This document shows, one piece after another, positions 22,661 to 32,753 of a stretch of DNA of 64,000 bases (the first letter of the stretch is position 1; every line of letters starts with the position of its first letter). This stretch comes from Epiperipatus broadwayi. Lineage: Eukaryota > Onychophora > Udeonychophora > Euonychophora > Peripatidae. Location: contig JAQFVV010006733.1 of the NCBI GenBank assembly GCA_028023455.1, forward strand, positions 346,430 to 410,429, read 5' to 3'. Under the pieces are notes generated by a model, which saw only the letters and a list, made by a program, of their open reading frames with translations, was not told the DNA's origin and did not search any database. The position numbers and the translations under genes are program-made.

Positions 22661-23405
22661 GACTAAAGCTTGTATCCTACCCATCCCTCTTTTATATATT
22701 TAAATGGATATGGTCCTATACATGAGGGGTCAGAGTGACTTGAGGTTAACATGGGTATGGTAATAATATTGGCATCAGCATGGTATTGGGGTTTTCATTA
22801 TCAGATTTTCAATGATATGAATGGCTGAAAGATTGGACGTTGGAGTGGATTGAAGCCTGTCCATTAAAGTATGAAGATTTGCTATCTTAATATAAACTGA
22901 GCACTGATTATATATATATGGGAGATAGTTTAGCACGAAATACGGATTTTGGTGATTATTTATCTTTTCTACATGTGTGTGGTCATGTGTATCAGTTGTA
23001 TGAGATAGTGTGAATAGTTGAAGGGTGCTTGAAAATCTGAGTTCAAATCCCTTATACTTACAATTAAGGTCCAGGTTTGTGAAGAATGCCTGGTTTTCAA
23101 GTATTTATAAATAAATAAATTTATTTTGATGAAATGAGTCTTTAAAATTAAAATATTGTAACAGCTTTTTGATCTACAAAAAAAAAAAGTCAAATCTTGC
23201 AGCATAGTGTTTTGAATTAATGTAAAATAAGATAAGGGGAGAGATTTATTTTTTTATTTTTTTTATTTTAAACATAACGAAATTAAACAAGTCAAAATTG
23301 TTTTGATTTCAAAGTCTCATTTACTGTTAATTAACACCACTATTTGTTATCAGATGAAAGTAGGAAAGTAGGACTAAAGATAAATGTTAAAAAGACTAAA
23401 GTAAT
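22627..23405 (+). repeat. insertion in LINE B1 flanked by a ~45-bp direct duplication, carrying a family D copy
   Basis: The LINE segment GATGAAAGTAGGA...GATAAATGTTAAAAAGACTAAAG occurs at 22629-22669 and again at 23352-23401; the left copy lacks 8 bases present in the right copy. Between them lie about 680 bp foreign to the LINE. The right half includes a family D repeat (22926-23060: TTTAGCACGAAATACGG, GGTGATTATTTATC, GAGTTCAAATCCC). A duplication of this size is longer than usual for transposon target sites. Confidence 0.75.
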
Positions 23406-24000
23406 GTTTAATGGATTTTCTCAAAATATGAAAATAAAGATTGATTACGATGAGTAATACATTGGTCAGATTATCAATACAGATAGAAACATAATGGATG
23501 AAATTACTCATAGAATTGGAATGCTTTTGGTAGAAATAACTTGATACTAAAATGAAATATGCCTATGTGCTTGAAAAGGAAGGTTTTTAATAAATGTGTT
23601 TTATCAGTTCTTACTTATGGATCTGAGACTTGGACACTAAATAGAAGAGCAATACAGAGATTTCAGACCAATCAAGGAAGTATGGAGAAATGCATGTTGG
23701 GAGTAAACAAGAAAAGATCAAAAACACAATATATGGGTAAGAAAATAAACAAGTGTTACTGACTTCATTGAAAATATTAAAAGACTGAAGTGGAGTTGGG
23801 CTGGACATATTTCTAGAAGAGATGATAATAGATGGACAAATGAAATCTTAAACTGGATTTCAAGAGATTGTAAAAGACCCAGAAAGAGACCACGTGATAC
23901 AGATGGATGAAATAAGAAAGTATGCAGGAGCAATCTGGATAAGAGAAGATAAAGATTGGAGAAGATGGATTGAATTTGGAGAGACCTTCATCTGCAGTGG
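23406..24000 (+). pseudogene. LINE B1 reverse transcriptase C-terminus
   Basis: After the insertion the LINE resumes with VMFNGFSQNMKIKIDYDE. A frame at 23559-23762 gives CLKRKVFNKCVLSVLTYGSE with WTLNRRAIQR, the conserved LTYGSETW block of RTE elements. Later frames give RLKWSWAGHI and WTNEILNW, then the 3' UTR with CTGCAGTGGATTGATAATGG. Relative to B2 there are small deletions around 23455-23520 and 23700. No catalytic residues lie here; the region is structural (thumb/connection). Confidence 0.82.
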
Positions 24001-24424
24001 ATTGATAATGGTTGATGATGATGATGATTTGTATTAAAGTAAAACATATACACATGTTCTCCTCTCTAAGATTATGGGTAATTCTCAAACTATCAAGGAA
24101 ATTAATATTTTATCATCCTAAAAATAAAAAGAAGTGTGAATTGTAAATTGCTTTATATTCAGAACATTTGTGAAAATAAACAAAATTTCATTCTAAATCT
24201 AATTAGAAATAATACATCCCTGTACTAAAGTTAAAGAATATATTCATTAGCAATTTCAATAACCACCAACTTCAAAGTAAAATCATAAATTAAAATTAAA
24301 AAAAAAAATTTAAATAGCACATACACACTACAACATGTGTTTGGTGTATATATCTATATGGTATATATTTTGTAATTATATATTTTGTATATATTTATAT
24401 CATTATGCAAAACTATAAAACAAT

Positions 24425-26186
24425 ACAATACTAGATAAAATCCCAAATTTTACCAAAATTCTTGCACAAACACGGTTCCATCTACTACAAATAGACCTTC
24501 TCAAGTGAAAATCAAACTAAACGAACAAACATATATATACAACCAAACAAACCTTCCATAATTCATTTCAAACACCACCTTCCCTTAATATCAAAAGATG
24601 TCTTCATAAGATTGATAGCCTCAGATTCAAGAAGTTTTATCATCAAAGATTCCTTTATTCTTCTTTTAATTCATTATTTTCATAAAAAATAATCAATGCA
24701 TTGTTAAACAATATTCTATAATCTTTATTCAATTCATGAATATATAAAGCTGAGTTAAAATACCTATGTTTAACTCTACTTATGATGAATCTTAATCCTT
24801 TCATTAAGGCTAAACTTACTCTGACCTACATAAAACTTAGTACAACTACATGGAATCTTATAAATAATACTAGGAATAGATCTAGTATCAATAGACTACT
24901 TTAAACCATTAAGTAATGAATTCAAATCAGAACCTTTCTTCCATGCAACCTTCATTCCTCCTTACAAATGACTATTCTTATAAACCAAATTATATATTAA
25001 AGATACTCATTATCCTTACCAACAAAATTCTTACCATCAAAATCATGACTATAAACATTGTTATTGGATATAGCATTTCTAATAAAATCATTATTATAAT
25101 CTAATTCTACATAATCAGCAGCAAATTGACTTCTTTGAATATCAGCATTATCATTAAATTATTAAGCCTTCTATTCCTATAACAAAAATTCAACAAAGAC
25201 ATTTTTTTATGTGTAAAATTTTGGCTGATAACTGTCAGTCCTAATCATATTTCTCAAATTCTTATGTTTTATAAAATGACTACAAAACAAAACATCATTA
25301 ACTTTCTCAACACTTAAATCCAAAACCTTTAATTTTATAAAATCAAAACCACCACCCTCAATAGTAAACTTAATACTAGAATCAAAAGCATTCAATCCAC
25401 ATAAAAACTCTATTTTCTCTTTCTGAATAATAAACAATCATCAACATACTTAAGAAATAATTTTAAAGAACATGAAAACTGATTAATAACAATACACTCC
25501 AAATAATCTATATAGACAACACACATCATTGGAGAAATAACAACCAATAATCCAACCTCTCTAATCTTATAAAACACATCATTGCACATAAAATACATTG
25601 AATCCTCTAACAGCAAAAGCAAACCATGAAAAACCTTAATCTCTGCAGAAAAACATTCCATTTTTTTTAATTGAAAGAAAAACATCAATACTTTTAATCT
25701 ATCAACTTATTGATACATATTTTCAATGTCTAAGCTACCAAAAACACACTCATCATCCAAAACAAAACCATTTATTTTCTTAAAAGCTTCAAAAGAAGAA
25801 GAAACACAAAATTGACCCAATTCAATATAGTCCTTTAAAAATCTTATAATAAATTTTGATATTTTATCAACAGTTTCTCTTGTAAAACAAAAATACATCT
25901 CAAAGGAAAATTATCTTTATGAGACTTCAAATTAAAGAAAACCTTTGGAGCCACATAATCACTAGGATAACAACTTAAATAAGTAACTCTATCAAAATCT
26001 TTTTATTTTCCATAACTTTTCATAATCTTAATCAATTTACATTTTATTTTTGTTACCAGGATCAGAATCTAAAATAGCATACTTTCCATTAATTAATTCT
26101 AAAGAACTTTTAAAATCAATATTATTTAACAATACAAACTGGCCACCTTTATCTTTTTTCAACAAGATAACATCATTGGCTTTCAA
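24425..26186 (-). mobile_element. Penelope-like element, left (minus-strand) copy of an inverted pair
   Basis: Minus-strand Penelope-type reverse transcriptase in decayed frames. In sense order: VILLKKDKGGQFVLLNN (finger), YAILDSDPGN, VAPKVFFNLKSHKDN with PLRCI (equivalent of the family's P.FYGLPKIHK...PLRP block), FGSLDIENMY (first Asp), ISPMMCVVYIDYLE and KYVDDCLLF (catalytic YVDD). An EKIEFLCGLNAFDSSIKF segment follows, then a GIY-YIG endonuclease remnant (SIIYKIPCSC.KFYVGQS, 24900-24810). Penelope-like elements pair this RT with a GIY-YIG nuclease. The arm mirrors 26279-27977 at high similarity. Several stops and frameshifts make it inactive. Confidence 0.85.
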
Positions 26187-26278
26187 AGTGTCTTTACAGA
26201 TTATTTTAAATAGTCAATTACTTAAAAGAGAAAAATTTGTTTTTGCCTCTAAGGAAATTAGTCTTGTTAAAAAAAAGA
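26187..26278. other. spacer between Penelope-like inverted arms
   Basis: About 92 bp separate the two arms: the shared sequence GAAAGCCAATGATG appears in both orientations on either side. The spacer reads partly as a continuation of the element upstream of the KDKGG block (FKVSLQIILNSQLLKR), so the head-to-head junction may lie within it. Confidence 0.7.
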
Positions 26279-27977
26279 TTGAAAGCCAATGATGTTATCT
26301 TGTTGAAAGAAGATAAAGGTGGCCGGTTTGTATTGTTAAATAATATGATTTTAAAAGTTCTTTAGAATTAATTAATGGAAAGTATGCTATTTTAGATTCT
26401 GATCCTGGTAACAAAAATAAAATGTAAATTGATTAAGATTATGAAAGTTATGGAAAATAAAAAGATTTTTGATAGAGCTACTTATTTAAGTTGTTATCCT
26501 AGTGATTATGTGGCTCCAAAGGTTTTCTTTAATTTGAAGTCTCATAAAGATTATTTTGCTTTGAGATGTATTTTTTGTTTTACAGGAGGAAATTTATTAT
26601 AAGATTTTTAAAGAACTATATTGAATTGGGTCAGTTTTGTGTTTCTTCTTTTTTTGAAGCTTTTAAGAAAATAAATGTTTTTGTTTTGGATGATGAGTGT
26701 GTTTTTGGTAGTTTAGACATTGAAAATATATATCAATTAGTTGATAGATTAAAAGTATTGATGTTTTTCTTTCAATTTAAAAAAATGGAAGGTTTTTCAT
26801 GTTTTGCTTTTGCTGTTAGAGGATAATGTATTTTATGTGTAGGAATGTGTTTTATAAGAGTAGAGAGGGTTGGATTATTGGTTATATTATTTCTCCAATG
26901 ATGTGTGCTGTCTATATTAATTATTTGGAGTGTAGTGTTATTAATCAGTTTTCATATTCTTTAAAATTATTTATTAGGTATGTTGATGATTGTTTGTTAT
27001 TCAGAAAGAGAAATTAGAGGAGTTTTTATGTGGATTGAATGCTTTCGATTCTAGTATTAAATTTACTATTGAAGATGGTAGTTTTGATTTTGTAAAATTA
27101 AAGTTTTTGGATTTAAGTGTTGAGAAGGTTAATGATGTTTTGTTTTGTAGTCATTTTATAAAATGTAAGAATTTGAGGAATACAATTGGGACTGATAGTT
27201 ATCAGCCTTTTACACATAAAAAAATGTCTTTGTTGAATTTTTGTTGTAGGAATAGAAGGCTTAATAATTATAATGATAATGCTGATATTTAAAGAGGTCA
27301 ATTTTCTATTGATTATGTAGAATTGGGTTATAATCATAATTTTATTACAAATGTATTTTATAATATTGTTTATAGTCGTGATTTTGATGGTAAGAATGTT
27401 GTTGGTAAGTCTTCAATATATAATTTGGTTTATAAGAAGAATAGTCATTTGTTAGGAGGAATGAAGGTTGCATGGAAAAAAGTTTCTGATTTGAATTTGT
27501 TACTTAATCATTCAAAGTAGTCTATTGATAGTAGGTCTATTCCTGGTATTGTTTATAAGATTCTGTGTAATTGTGGTAAGTTTTATGTAGGTCAGAGTAA
27601 GTTTAGCCTTAATGAAATGATTTAAGATTCATAGAAGTAGAGTTAAACATAGGTATCATAACTCAGCTTTATATATTCATGAATTGAATGCAGGTCATAG
27701 AATATTGTTTAACAATGTATCATTATTTTTTATGAAAAGAATGAATTAAAAAGAATAAAGGAGACTTTGATGATAAAACTTCTTGAACCTGAGGCTATCA
27801 ATCTTATGAAGAGACCTTTTGATATTAAGGGAAGGTGGTGTTTGAAGTGAATTATGGGAAAGTTTGTCTGTGTATATATGTTTGTTTTTTTAGTTTGATT
27901 TTTACTTGAGAAAGTCTATTTGTAGTAGATGAAACCATAGTTATGTAAGGATTTTGGTATAATTTTGGATTTTATCT
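26279..27977 (+). mobile_element. Penelope-like element, right (plus-strand) copy of an inverted pair
   Basis: Plus-strand partner of the left arm. The reverse-transcriptase blocks appear in the same order: KGGRFVLLNN, YAILDSDPGN, VAPKVFFNLKSHKD, FGSLDIENIY near 26710, ISPMMCAVYINYLE near 26893, RYVDDCLLF near 26981, EFLCGLNAFDSSIKF at 27020-27065. A GIY-YIG domain begins at 27526. Frames are broken at several places, for example at 26825 and 27290. The 3' end is interrupted at 27980 by C element C2; the remaining Penelope-like sequence (ATTGTTTTATGGTTTTGCAT) resumes at 28297. The two arms differ at scattered positions, so the inversion is not very recent. Confidence 0.86.
27526..27850 (+). 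pseudogene. GIY-YIG endonuclease domain of the Penelope-like element
   Basis: The domain begins IPGIVYKILCNCGKFYVGQS: GIVYKI and FYVGQS are the GIY and YIG blocks, and the intervening CNC matches the Cys motif seen in animal Penelope-like nucleases. After a one-base shift the domain continues with FKIHRSRVKHR(Y)HNSALY, LNAGHRI, FYEKNELKRIKETLMIKLL and LMKRPFDIKGRW. The YIG Arg and the Glu of EKNELKRIKE region are recognisable. The nuclease makes the nick that primes reverse transcription. The frame breaks near 27615, so the copy is inactive. Confidence 0.8.
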
Positions 27978-28296
27978 AGTTAAGACAGGCAAAACTCACT
28001 ATATATATTGCCACACACAGCAAGCTAGAGTAATCAATGGATGCCAGAAGGCTTGTGCATAAAATTCCCATCTAGTGCCTACTCATCCAATATGCCCAGA
28101 CTAGTTTCTGGCTTATGGCCTTCATCAATGAGGAGCCTTGGGAGCCTTGGATCTGAGAACACTGCACCTAGTCTTTTGGCATCCATTGATTACTCTAGCT
28201 TTCTGTGTGTGGCAATATATATATAGTGAGTTTTGTCTGTTTTAACAACAGTTATACTCAAGCATAAGAGGTGGTGGTCATGTGATTTTATCTAGT
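27968..28296 (-). mobile_element. family C element C2, inserted in the Penelope-like copy
   Basis: The element is 27981-28283 (303 bp), flanked by gattttatctagt at 27968-27980 and 28284-28296 (13 bp, exact). Minus-strand orientation: the 5' end carries ATCACATGACCACC at the right, the 3' end is CAAAACTC...GTTTTGCCTGTCTTA at the left. The body is palindromic, with AATCAATGGATGCCAGAAGG and its complement in the two arms. It sits inside the Penelope-like 3' region, so it inserted after that copy. A decayed hammerhead lies at 28087-28141. Confidence 0.85.
28087..28141 (-). ncRNA. degenerate hammerhead ribozyme (C2)
   Basis: Minus strand: the first core block reads TTGATGA instead of CTGATGA, so the invariant C is lost. 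The rest is kept: stem II GGC/GCC, GAAA, loopless stem III ACTAGT, cleavage triplet GTC and the two-part stem I (CCAA...CTCCTCA with TGGG...TTGG). Probably inactive. Confidence 0.7.
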
Positions 28297-28589
28297 ATTG
28301 TTTTATGGTTTTGCATTTTATTTATTACTAGTATAGTGTTAGGCAGTTTTGGTTTTATACCATTATATATCTATAATAAATAGGGAGAAAATTTTAGATT
28401 CATATTATTATAATCATCATTTAACATAAAATGTTGATTTTTTATTCTGCATATGTAGCAGATAGAACTTATCTTCAACGGGAACACAGTGGTCAATGCT
28501 TTGTATATAAATAGATTCATGGAATATACTATATTTTTAAAGTGTGAATATATTATCACTCATTCATATAATTTTATTAAACCATTATA

Positions 28590-28945
28590 ATATCACATGA
28601 TCTGCACAAGCTATTAAAATAGTATCTTTATACATTAGTGCAATCCAATGCAAGCAATAATAATCAATTGATGACAGAGAGTGTAGATATTTAAATTCCC
28701 ATATAGCACTTATTTCTCCAATATCTACAGACAAGTTTCTAGCCTATAGAACTGTCATCAGAGAGGAGTCTTCTGTCTATGAGCAATGATTTAGACCTTT
28801 GATCTAATGTATTCCTCCAGCAACTACTTTTTACCTATAGTCTCACCTATAAAGTAGTGATCCCAATCTAAAAACTTTATGCCATTTATTGATTACTATC
28901 GCTTTCACTAGGTGGCATTACAGTATGGAGAAAGTTACTATTATC
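28590..28945. mobile_element. diverged family C relative (C8)
   Basis: It opens with TATCACATGATCTGCACAAGC and carries, in order, weakened forms of the C landmarks: AATCAATTGATGACAGA, ATATAGCACTTATTTCTCCAATAT, a hammerhead core on the minus strand, a decayed right arm (CATTTATTGATTACTATCGC) and GGCATTACAGTATGGAGAAAG. No clear TSD was found. It is clearly older or a separate subfamily. Confidence 0.7.
28718..28772 (-). ncRNA. hammerhead ribozyme candidate (C8)
   Basis: Minus strand: CTGATGA (28761-28755), a weak stem II (AG/CT with a larger loop), GAAA, stem III ACTTGT with two pairs, cleavage triplet GTC (C17 at 28730). Stem I TCCTCT pairs partly with TGTAGATA. The core is complete although the arms have drifted from C3 and C4. 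Stem II is short enough to doubt activity. Confidence 0.55.
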
Positions 28946-29449
28946 ATACAATTTTACTTGCATTTAAAGGAACCATATAATAATGAACACATATCATGTA
29001 AGAATATTTTAATCCTTAAATTAATTGGCAATATCATAAATCTTAATTAAATAAGATTAATAATTGTCCTGAAAATATTTGTGAGTAAAGTTAATTTCAA
29101 TGTCATATGTGTAGATCCACACTTTTATTATCATTAGATGCCCAAACTGTAAAAATAAACAGACTGATATCTCATATTACACATACATATATATTCACTG
29201 TTATCCTTTTCATTTTTATTTGTATCATTTGATCAGGAAATCAAGTGATATTTGTGTGATAAAATAGAAACTTTAAGATCTATAGTTTCTTTCATTTGAT
29301 CAAATAATATTGGGAGGGGCACTTTATTTAAAAATTAGTCTGGATAATAACAACCACCTGCAAATTTTTTGGCCATTGTAACTCTAAAAAAGGAGAGAAA
29401 GACATAGAAAAACAAAACTCATCCATTTGTGATGACTATACAAACCAAT
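28946..29449. other. A+T-rich stretch, nothing recognised
   Basis: No gene or repeat is supported between C8 and the old LINE remnant. Confidence 0.5.
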
Positions 29450-29859
29450 CAATGAACCACAAATGCATCCATATATAGAACATGTTGGTCCATTTGATAT
29501 TTTATGGCATTGTCTTTTAATCTCTTCAGCAGAAATCTTTTATCTGAAATACTTCTACACATAATTGTAGTTCTCCAATGTATTTGGTTCTCATTTACTA
29601 ATGGAAACAATTAGCAGTTCACTTCTTTAGAATGTCTTTGATAATTTTTATAATCCTATGAAAACCATGCTCAGGTTCATGATAAAACACCTTTTTAGAA
29701 AGTCAATAAGCATCACATGATCACCATTTCTTATGCTTGCTTATAACTGTTATTAAAACAGGCAAAACTCTCTATACATATTGCCACACACAGCAAGCTA
29801 GAGTAATCAATGGATGCCAGAAGGCTTGTGCATAAAATATCCATCTAGTGCCTATTCAT

Positions 29860-29914
29860 CCAATATTCCCAGACTAGTTTCTGGCTTGTGGCCTTCGTCA
29901 GTGAGGAGCCTTGG
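29860..29914 (-). ncRNA. hammerhead ribozyme candidate (C3 left arm)
   Basis: Minus strand: stem I 5' half CCAAGGCTCCTCA, CTGACGA (29901-29895), stem II GGC/GCC around CACAA, GAAA, loopless stem III ACTAGT, GTC (C17 at 29872), stem I 3' half TGGGAATATTGG. Stem I pairs as a 6-bp lower helix and a CCAA/TTGG upper helix with an internal loop. All invariant core bases are present. Confidence 0.78.
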
Positions 29915-29996
29915 ATCTGAGAGCACTGTACCTAGATCTTAAGATCCTAAGATCTAGGTACAGTGCTCATAAGATCTAATTGCAGTGCTTTCAGAT

Positions 29997-30051
29997 CCAA
30001 GGCTCCTCACTGATAAAGGCCACAAGCCAGAAACTAGTCTGGGTATATTGG
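29997..30051 (+). ncRNA. degenerate hammerhead ribozyme (C3 right arm)
   Basis: Plus-strand mirror of the left-arm ribozyme. The first core block is CTGATAA (30010-30016), with the invariant G replaced by A. GAAACTAGTC at 30030-30039 and both stem I halves are intact. Probably inactive. Confidence 0.72.
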
Positions 30052-30714
30052 ATGAATAAGCACTAGATGGATATTTTATGCACAAGCCTTCTGGCATCCA
30101 TTGATTACTCTAGCTTGTTGTGTGTGGCAATATGTATAGTGAGTTTTGCCTGTTTTTAGAAAGTCTTGCATTGTTAATTCTTTTTACATGTCCAGTGTAA
30201 TGGTGGGATTTTACAATAATGGATTTTATAGTATCATATCCAGCAAATTGAAGAACATATTGATTGATTTTATAATCTTACCATTGTATTTTTAAAAGTT
30301 TATGGGAAAATGCTTAAATGAAACTTTTCTAATGCCTTTGTATTGTGCCAAAAAGGTATCCAAATTTCACTTCTGTACAATAAGTTAGCTAAAATAGCAG
30401 CTTCGTTTACAGCTAACTTAGTTGCAGTATTTATTTTCCTGTGATAAAATATTCTGTCTGACTTTTAACTTCTTAAATGCAGCAGCTGCACTTTGGAGTC
30501 TTTGTTGTATGTCATCATCTTAGACGACCTTTCTACTTATAAAACAACCAATGTAATTAAACTGATTTACACTCACAAATTGTTAACTATCCAAGTTAAA
30601 AGGTACTGAGGATTTTTTCCCATCACTGACGATGAAAACCACAGGATTAAACTGTTCAAAAGTACATTAGTTTTGAATCCACCACTGAATTAACTTATTC
30701 ATCTAATTTTGCTA

Positions 30715-32344
30715 AAAATAATACTATAATTTAAAGATAATTATTTTTAATAAAGAAGTAATCAAATGATTCATTGTTCTGAAGGTGACCTGTCATTCAA
30801 ACACCAAAAATGAAAGAATTGAACTCATTTCAAGAATTTTTAATTGAGGAGTCCATTGCAGATAAGACAAAAAAAAAATTGTCGTGCTGGAAATGAAAAT
30901 TGAATAAAAGCCAGAAATCATAACCATCGGATAACATGAAAAATAATATATACTTTACTATGTTGCTTTTCCACATAATAATGTCAGAAAATTTTCTATG
31001 ATTAAAAATTACATTTTTAAAGATTGTTTTGTCAGATTTTTAAAATAATTTATTCGGGCAGCTTTTGTTTTCTGTTTTTAAATAAATATAAGGGATTTAT
31101 TTATACGGGCATAATTTTCTCTTTTGTCACAAACTATTGATTTTAGTATGTGCACATGAAGTGAATAGTCTTGTTTCTTTCTGGAATAAATTTTCAACAG
31201 ATTTACTATCACACGTTTTTGGAAATTGCTAGAAAAGACCTGTCACCTTAACTGAATATCTTCCATCTGTGTTGTGATAGCCGCACTCCCTTGGAGAGTG
31301 GTGGTTTCTACAAATAAAGGACAGGAGATGACTCTTTTTCTGCAACTAATTAGTTTGCAGTTCTTTTTCCTCTGCTTGATAAGCAGGAAATTTAATAATA
31401 ATAAATAAATCAGTGGTTAATTAACGTTTCCATAGCAACATTCGGAAAGGATTAGTACAATTTCAACAGAAAGTAAATGTCTAAAATATTTGATTGCATT
31501 TCATTTACATATGAAGATCCAAATAAATTTATTTAAAATTTACTGTGTGCATATAGATATATTTTCTGCACCTACACACACATAAAGATCTGCAAGCAAC
31601 GAAGTTGCTACTAACATGATTTAATAAAATAAAACTAGCAAGCTAAACAATTCTTAAATAGCCCACTGCAAGCCAGACTCCTATCCCACAATGCCTCAAA
31701 CAGAAATATTGGAAGATAATCATTACCCATCATGCAAAAATAATGCTGAGTAGTGAGAATTTGTCTGTTTTTCAATTCTTGTCTTATCCTATAGTCAAGA
31801 ATAGCTAGATACCCATTTATTGAACAATATGAGATAGTTAGCTATATTGTTATGGTCTAGCTATTGTTGAGATAATAATAGCCTAATTAGAACCTGAAAA
31901 AAGTTTATATTTGAATCTTGGACATAAAAAATGGGCATCATGAAACCCTTCATGATCTAATAGCATTGAAGAAATTGTAGATTCTTTTTTTCAAAATCTT
32001 TTATCATTAATTTCGATAGAGATTTAAAAAAGAAATCTTTATTTTCAATTGTTCTGGATAAATACATATAAAAATTAATTCTCATTAAATTTAAAGCTTA
32101 CACCTGGTCTAAAAATGTTATAATAATATTTAGCCTAATAAATGTCTTGCAATAACCTTTAAAATAATTATCTAAAACAGATAACGTCAAAAGCCTGAGT
32201 GAAGAAATTTGACACTTGTAGATTATATTGCGGCTATTATATACAACTGTTTTCTGTGTTATTTTTATTTTTTTTGTTTATTGTACTGCAGTAATATTTC
32301 TTCTGATACTTGATTTATATATATATATATTATTATTTTATTGC
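30715..32344. other. A+T-rich stretch, nothing recognised
   Basis: No gene is supported. A somewhat less A+T-rich patch at 31250-31390 includes small hairpins (for example around CACTCCCTTGGAGAGTG near 31286), but no known RNA class is recognisable. Confidence 0.45.
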
Positions 32345-32470
32345 AGAAATATATATATATTGGGAATCATGTATCTTTTTCGCATGTGTGTGGTCATGTA
32401 TATCGTTTACTTGATATGGAGTGGTGAATGAATAAACTAAAAAATTCTGAATTCAAATCCCTCTACTTAC
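32345..32470 (+). repeat. family D repeat copy
   Basis: It matches the D landmarks: CATGTGTGTGGTCATGTATATC, then GATATGGAGTGGTGAATG and GAATTCAAATCCCTCTACTTAC. The upstream D block is eroded. The B-box-like GAATTCAAATCC is kept. Confidence 0.65.
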
Positions 32471-32707
32471 ATAAATTTACTATTTCTAACCTGAAAGAAT
32501 TATCAAAATTATTAGGCATAATTAATTTATATTAATCACTTTTTAAACATCTTAGGTCAGGGGAAAAACAATTTTTAAATAGATACAAGGCTGTTGCTTC
32601 ATTATAATCAATGGACTCACTTTATCATTAAAAACAAACAATGTCAATGAAATGTGTATAGTGTTACAGATAATAGGTGTGCAGATATATATAATTGAAC
32701 TTGTATT

Positions 32708-32753
32708 AGACCATCCTGCAGAGGATTGATGATAGTTGAAAATGACGATGATT
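32708..32753 (+). repeat. RTE-type LINE 3'-tail stub
   Basis: CCATCCTGCAGAGGATTGAT and the following GATGATTGAAAATGACGATG-like bases closely track the family B 3' end (CTGCAGTGGATTGATAATGG then GATGAT repeats). Only ~46 bp are present, preceded by unrelated sequence, as expected for an extreme 5' truncation or a SINE that shares the RTE tail. Confidence 0.6.

Larger units (their letters stand above)
20505..24030 (+). mobile_element. RTE-like LINE B1, decayed and split by an insertion
   Basis: A plus-strand RTE-type non-LTR element. Pieces in order: a GC-richer 5' segment (20515-20700, GGCTGTAAAGTCACCAACCA...), endonuclease remnants (20690-21300), a linker (21420-21800), reverse transcriptase (21790-22660), a ~680-bp insertion, then the RT C-terminus (23345-23990). 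The 3' end has the short GATGATGATGAT tail at 24010-24028 that is typical of the RTE clade. Compared with the better copy B2 it lacks several short segments and carries multiple frameshifts. No target-site duplication could be assigned; the 5' boundary near 20505 is approximate. Confidence 0.87.
29692..30165 (+). mobile_element. family C element C3, complete palindrome with TSD
   Basis: The element spans 29705-30152 (448 bp), bounded by tttttagaaagtc at 29692-29704 and 30153-30165 (13 bp, exact). Plus orientation: 5' AATAAGCATCACATGATCACC, 3' GAGTTTTGCCTG. About 200-bp arms are near-perfect inverted copies meeting near 29940 (CTAGATCTTAAGATC). Both arms carry a hammerhead, in opposite orientations. 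The 5' arm has an extra ~55 bp that the 3' arm lacks, so the ends are not symmetrical inverted repeats. It encodes no protein and lies inside an old LINE remnant. Confidence 0.87.
29450..30710 (-). mobile_element. old LINE reverse-transcriptase remnant (C-terminal region)
   Basis: Minus-strand frames with many stops keep the layout of a LINE RT C-terminus. In sense order: FNYIGCFISRKVV, DDIQQRLQSAAAAFKKLK, AVNEAAILANLLYRSEIW, HNTKALEKFH, then YTGHVKRINNARLSKKVFY. These correspond to the conserved YLGS.., RI..A..AF..L, LLYGSETW, LE.FH and WAGHV.RM..RLPK..FYGEL blocks of animal LINEs. C3 (29692-30165) is inserted between RINNARLSKKV and the preceding codons. It differs from families A and B here. 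The clade cannot be fixed from so decayed a piece. Confidence 0.72.

Noticed and set aside
27981-28283. C2 as the terminal repeat of the Penelope-like element
   Set aside because: Penelope-like sequence continues on its far side and an exact 13-bp duplication flanks it, so it is an insertion.
27981-30152. Family C as a classical cut-and-paste MITE
   Set aside because: Ends are not symmetrical (the 5' end has ~55 extra bases) and the 13-14 bp TSDs do not fit common DNA-transposon superfamilies.
31250-31390. Small structured RNA near a hairpin
   Set aside because: The hairpins are short, and no known RNA class, promoter or terminator could be matched.
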